NCBI GenBank assembly: GCA_009695065.1
Contig: SIBR01000007.1
Span: forward strand, 41,264-105,263
From: Opitutus sp.
Lineage (GTDB): Bacteria; Verrucomicrobiota; Verrucomicrobiae; Opitutales; Opitutaceae
Direction of reading: 5' to 3'
Length of the DNA: 64,000 nt
Made by a program: the position numbers and the translations under genes. Within the stretch, counting starts at the first letter, position 1; each line of letters opens with the position of its first letter. Positions 62,212 to 64,000 of this stretch are shown here, in pieces. Under the pieces are notes generated by a model. It searched no databases. It was not told the DNA's origin and saw nothing but the letters and a program-made list of their open reading frames with translations.

Positions 62212-63245
62212 CCGGCCAGCCGCTCACCCCGTTTCTGCCGACCCGCATCAACACGGGCCCGTGGCTGGTTGGATATTCGCATCACGAGCTGAAAAGGCGC
62301 GTGGGTCGCGATCGCATGGTGCTGCCGATTTGTTCGCTGGGCACGCCGCCGGAACAGCTCGCGGACCTGGCTCCCCTCGTCCTGCCGCCGCTTTACCACG
62401 AGGCGCTCGATGCGGATCTCAAGGCCGAGGTGATCGAAAAAGTTCGCCGCTGCTTTCCGTTTTTCGAAGGCACGCGGGACCGGGCAAATTTCGCCGGCAA
62501 CTTTGAAATCGTCGAGTTGCCGGCGAGGCGGCCGCCGCCGCCCGTGCGCCGGCCGAAGGTTTTCGCCTTCAGCGTCGACACCGCGGTCGAGGAACACGGC
62601 CCGCATCTGCCGCTCGCCACCGACACGATCCAGAGTTACGGCGTGCTGCATCGTCTGGCGTCCGAGTTCGACGGCTTCGTCGTCGGTCCGCCCGTCGATT
62701 ACGGGCACCTGACGTGGGGCCTGCCGTTCGGGTTGAGCATCGACCTCACGCCGCCGCTGGTGGCGCGTTACGTGACCGGTTTCGTCAATGCGGTCGTCGA
62801 ATGGATGGCGCCGGAATTTCTCTACGTGGTCGACGTGCACGGATCCCCCGTGCATCGCGGCGCGATTGAGGAGGGGCTGCGGCGCAGCCGTTGCCCGCGC
62901 TGGGCGTTCCGCTGGCTTTACGAGCCGTTGGGCGCATTTACGGCGGAGCGCGGCGATCAACACGCGGGCGGGGTGGAGACAGCCCTCGTGGAGCATATCA
63001 GTCGCGATCTCGTCGATCCCCAGTGGTGGCCCGGTCGGATCGACGACCTCGCCGCCGGCCAGATGGAGATGGCCCGGGCGGCGGAACTCAGCCGCGACCT
63101 GAGCCGTTTTATCGCCGAGGTCGAATCGCAACCGCTGAACGGCATCGTCGGCAACATTCGCAACTACTCTGCGGTCGACGCGGGCGACCTGATGAACCGC
63201 ATGGTCCACCTCGCCCGTGAAGACGTGCAGGCGTTGATCCGCTGA
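62208..63245 (+). CDS. Creatininase-family metal-dependent amidohydrolase
   Basis: 345 residues, no signal peptide, cytoplasmic, longer than the usual ~250. The N-terminal ~115 residues are extra. The family metal motif is intact: E128, H130 and D139 in VEEHGPHLPLATD. Further C-terminal, DVHGSPVHRG (H211) stands where most members have NGHGGN, and HAGGVET (H252, E257) where they have HAGEMET. The family includes creatininase, MftE and the archaeal FAPy deformylase ArfB. Start overlaps the hydrolase stop (ATGA). Its place behind a thiamine riboswitch suggests a pyrimidine amide substrate. Confidence 0.82.
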   Translation: MTGQPLTPFLPTRINTGPWLVGYSHHELKRRVGRDRMVLPICSLGTPPEQLADLAPLVLPPLYHEALDADLKAEVIEKVRRCFPFFEGTRDRANFAGNFEIVELPARRPPPPVRRPKVFAFSVDTAVEEHGPHLPLATDTIQSYGVLHRLASEFDGFVVGPPVDYGHLTWGLPFGLSIDLTPPLVARYVTGFVNAVVEWMAPEFLYVVDVHGSPVHRGAIEEGLRRSRCPRWAFRWLYEPLGAFTAERGDQHAGGVETALVEHISRDLVDPQWWPGRIDDLAAGQMEMARAAELSRDLSRFIAEVESQPLNGIVGNIRNYSAVDAGDLMNRMVHLAREDVQALIR

Positions 63246-63247
63246 TT

Positions 63248-63280
63248 TTTCGTCGCGGAGAACAGATCGGCGCGACGAAA
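63248..63280 (+). terminator. Hairpin after the creatininase gene
   Basis: TTTCGTCGCG (63248-63257) pairs perfectly with CGCGACGAAA (63271-63280), loop of 13. It starts 3 bases past the stop codon. There is no T-run downstream on the plus strand. Confidence 0.55.
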
Positions 63281-63284
63281 CCGA

Positions 63285-63580
63285 CCGATTGATCGCGGAA
63301 GCGCGAAAGAGCGGAAACACGGAATCGAGCGGATTTTGTTTCAGACCGGAAAAAATTTGGTCTCCCGCGGATAACGCGAATAAACGCGGATCGAATCCCG
63401 CGGGAATTCTCCATCGGGGATTGGTGAAACTGACCCGGCAAAGCGATATCCCCCGTTTTCATTTCTGGAATCCGCGTGAATCAGTGAAACCCGTGGGAGG
63501 CTTTCTTCAGGGATCGGAAATAGCCGCGGGGTGTTTGACCGGCACCCGCTACTTTTTGCCCGTCGCCGCCCGGCGCGGGC
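63285..63580. repeat. Intergenic region with interspersed low-complexity repeats
   Basis: No gene is visible. It contains the second copy of the CGCGAAAGAGCG repeat (63292-63313), a palindromic run of CGCGGATAACGCGAATAAACG-type words (~63360-63400) with TCCCGCGGGA at 63394, and a CCGCGTGAATCAGTGAAACCCGTGG segment near 63472. These are degenerate words typical of spacer DNA in this lineage and show no coding potential. Confidence 0.5.
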
Positions 63581-64000
63581 TCACTCCGTCCGCCAGCCGA
63601 GCGTGCCTTGCAGGTCGACCGGACCCAGAAAACGGGGGCGCGGGGTGATGCGCCCGATCGAGATCGCCGCGATGCCGCCGATCCGGTGGCACTGGTGCGT
63701 GAAAGCGCCGTCGCCCCGGTCGCCCCAGCCGAGCGCGACATCGATCAGGTACTCGCCCGCGCCCAACTGCCCTGGAATCTCCAGTTCGAGAACCGCATTG
63801 CCATGCGCGTTGAGCTTCAGCTCGGCCGATTCACGGTGAATTGTCGACAGGCCGTACAGCGCCCGGTTGTGCCGATCGACGATCTGAAATGCCCCGTGCA
63901 GCAGTGGCACCGGCGACCGACCGGCCACGTGTAGTCGTAATCGGATGGTTTCACCTTCGGCGAAATGGCGCCGGGCTTGGTCTTGGTCATCGAGCACCTC
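63581..64000 (-). CDS. C-terminal domain of a Wzt-type polysaccharide ABC transporter ATPase (partial)
   Basis: The frame is open to the right edge, so the N-terminal ATPase domain lies outside the window. The visible 139 residues form a beta-sandwich substrate-recognition domain: FAEGETIRLRLHVAGRSPVPLLHGAFQIVDRHNRALYGLST, LELEIPGQLGAGEYLIDVALGWGD and a final ISIGRITPRPRFLGPVDLQG. This is the Wzt_C type carbohydrate-binding domain that recognises the O-antigen or polysaccharide terminus. It would fit LPS export in a cell that also has kdsB. It is convergent with the creatininase gene. Confidence 0.8.
   Translation of the reverse strand, partial: EVLDDQDQARRHFAEGETIRLRLHVAGRSPVPLLHGAFQIVDRHNRALYGLSTIHRESAELKLNAHGNAVLELEIPGQLGAGEYLIDVALGWGDRGDGAFTHQCHRIGGIAAISIGRITPRPRFLGPVDLQGTLGWRTE

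Noticed and set aside
1..64000. CRISPR array, prophage, IS element or integrative element
   Set aside because: No regularly spaced direct repeats, transposase, integrase or phage structural genes were seen; repeats found are short and palindromic or degenerate.

Overview
The window is high-GC bacterial chromosome with dense coding on both strands. Its gene set points to Verrucomicrobiota, most likely a member of the Opitutaceae. The evidence is three very large secreted proteins of the PVC type (beta-propeller-like dehydrogenase, HEAT repeats, C-terminal CxxCH haem domain), four secreted DUF1080 (3-keto-disaccharide hydrolase) proteins, a Tat-exported DegT-type aminotransferase, a ceramidase-type hydrolase and a TonB receptor. 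The taxon is inferred from these families; no rRNA or tRNA gene was seen. There is no phage, IS element or CRISPR array.

Layout. 0-9 kb: the tail of a secreted repeat protein, a small putative cysteine-peptidase-like protein, a sugar-acid dehydratase (IlvD/Edd), the korAB 2-oxoacid:ferredoxin oxidoreductase operon, a secreted lactonase, thymidine kinase, and an alpha/beta hydrolase broken by one in-frame TGA. 9-27 kb: an MFS transporter and tag, then a carbohydrate-oriented stretch with three tandem DUF1080 genes, two PVC haem proteins, a ceramidase-like protein, a fourth DUF1080 gene and the Tat aminotransferase. Inside it lies a ~1,155-residue protein that carries PEP-carboxykinase-like motifs and probably is a PPi-type PEPCK. 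27-40 kb: housekeeping and membrane genes (DAACS symporter, DUF2062, mobA with a YuiH-type molybdoenzyme, hrpA, a lemA-TPM-TPM operon, CBS protein, dienelactone hydrolase, lone ABC ATPase). 40-48 kb: a secreted EEP nuclease/phosphatase, a run of small overlapping genes, a GT-C-like membrane protein, a frameshifted DUF4097-like gene, an acyltransferase and an M32 carboxypeptidase. 48-53.5 kb: tatD, HPr, kdsB, carA, kamA. 53.5-64 kb: an AT-richer gap with a strong terminator and a possible small RNA, the third PVC haem protein, then a TPP riboswitch followed by a TonB receptor, a two-domain secreted hydrolase and a creatininase-family hydrolase, and finally the tail of a Wzt-like ABC protein.

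The most interesting unit is 57.1-63.2 kb. A textbook THI box precedes an outer-membrane receptor, and the two following hydrolase genes overlap each other by 4 bases. This suggests thiamine-responsive uptake and processing of a thiamine-related compound; the family of the last enzyme includes a formylaminopyrimidine deformylase (ArfB). A second theme is point damage: two genes carry a single in-frame stop each and one carries two homopolymer frameshifts, so either sequencing error or recent decay should be considered. A REP-like palindrome sits in frame inside hrpA, and a perfect operator-like palindrome occurs twice, 3 kb apart.
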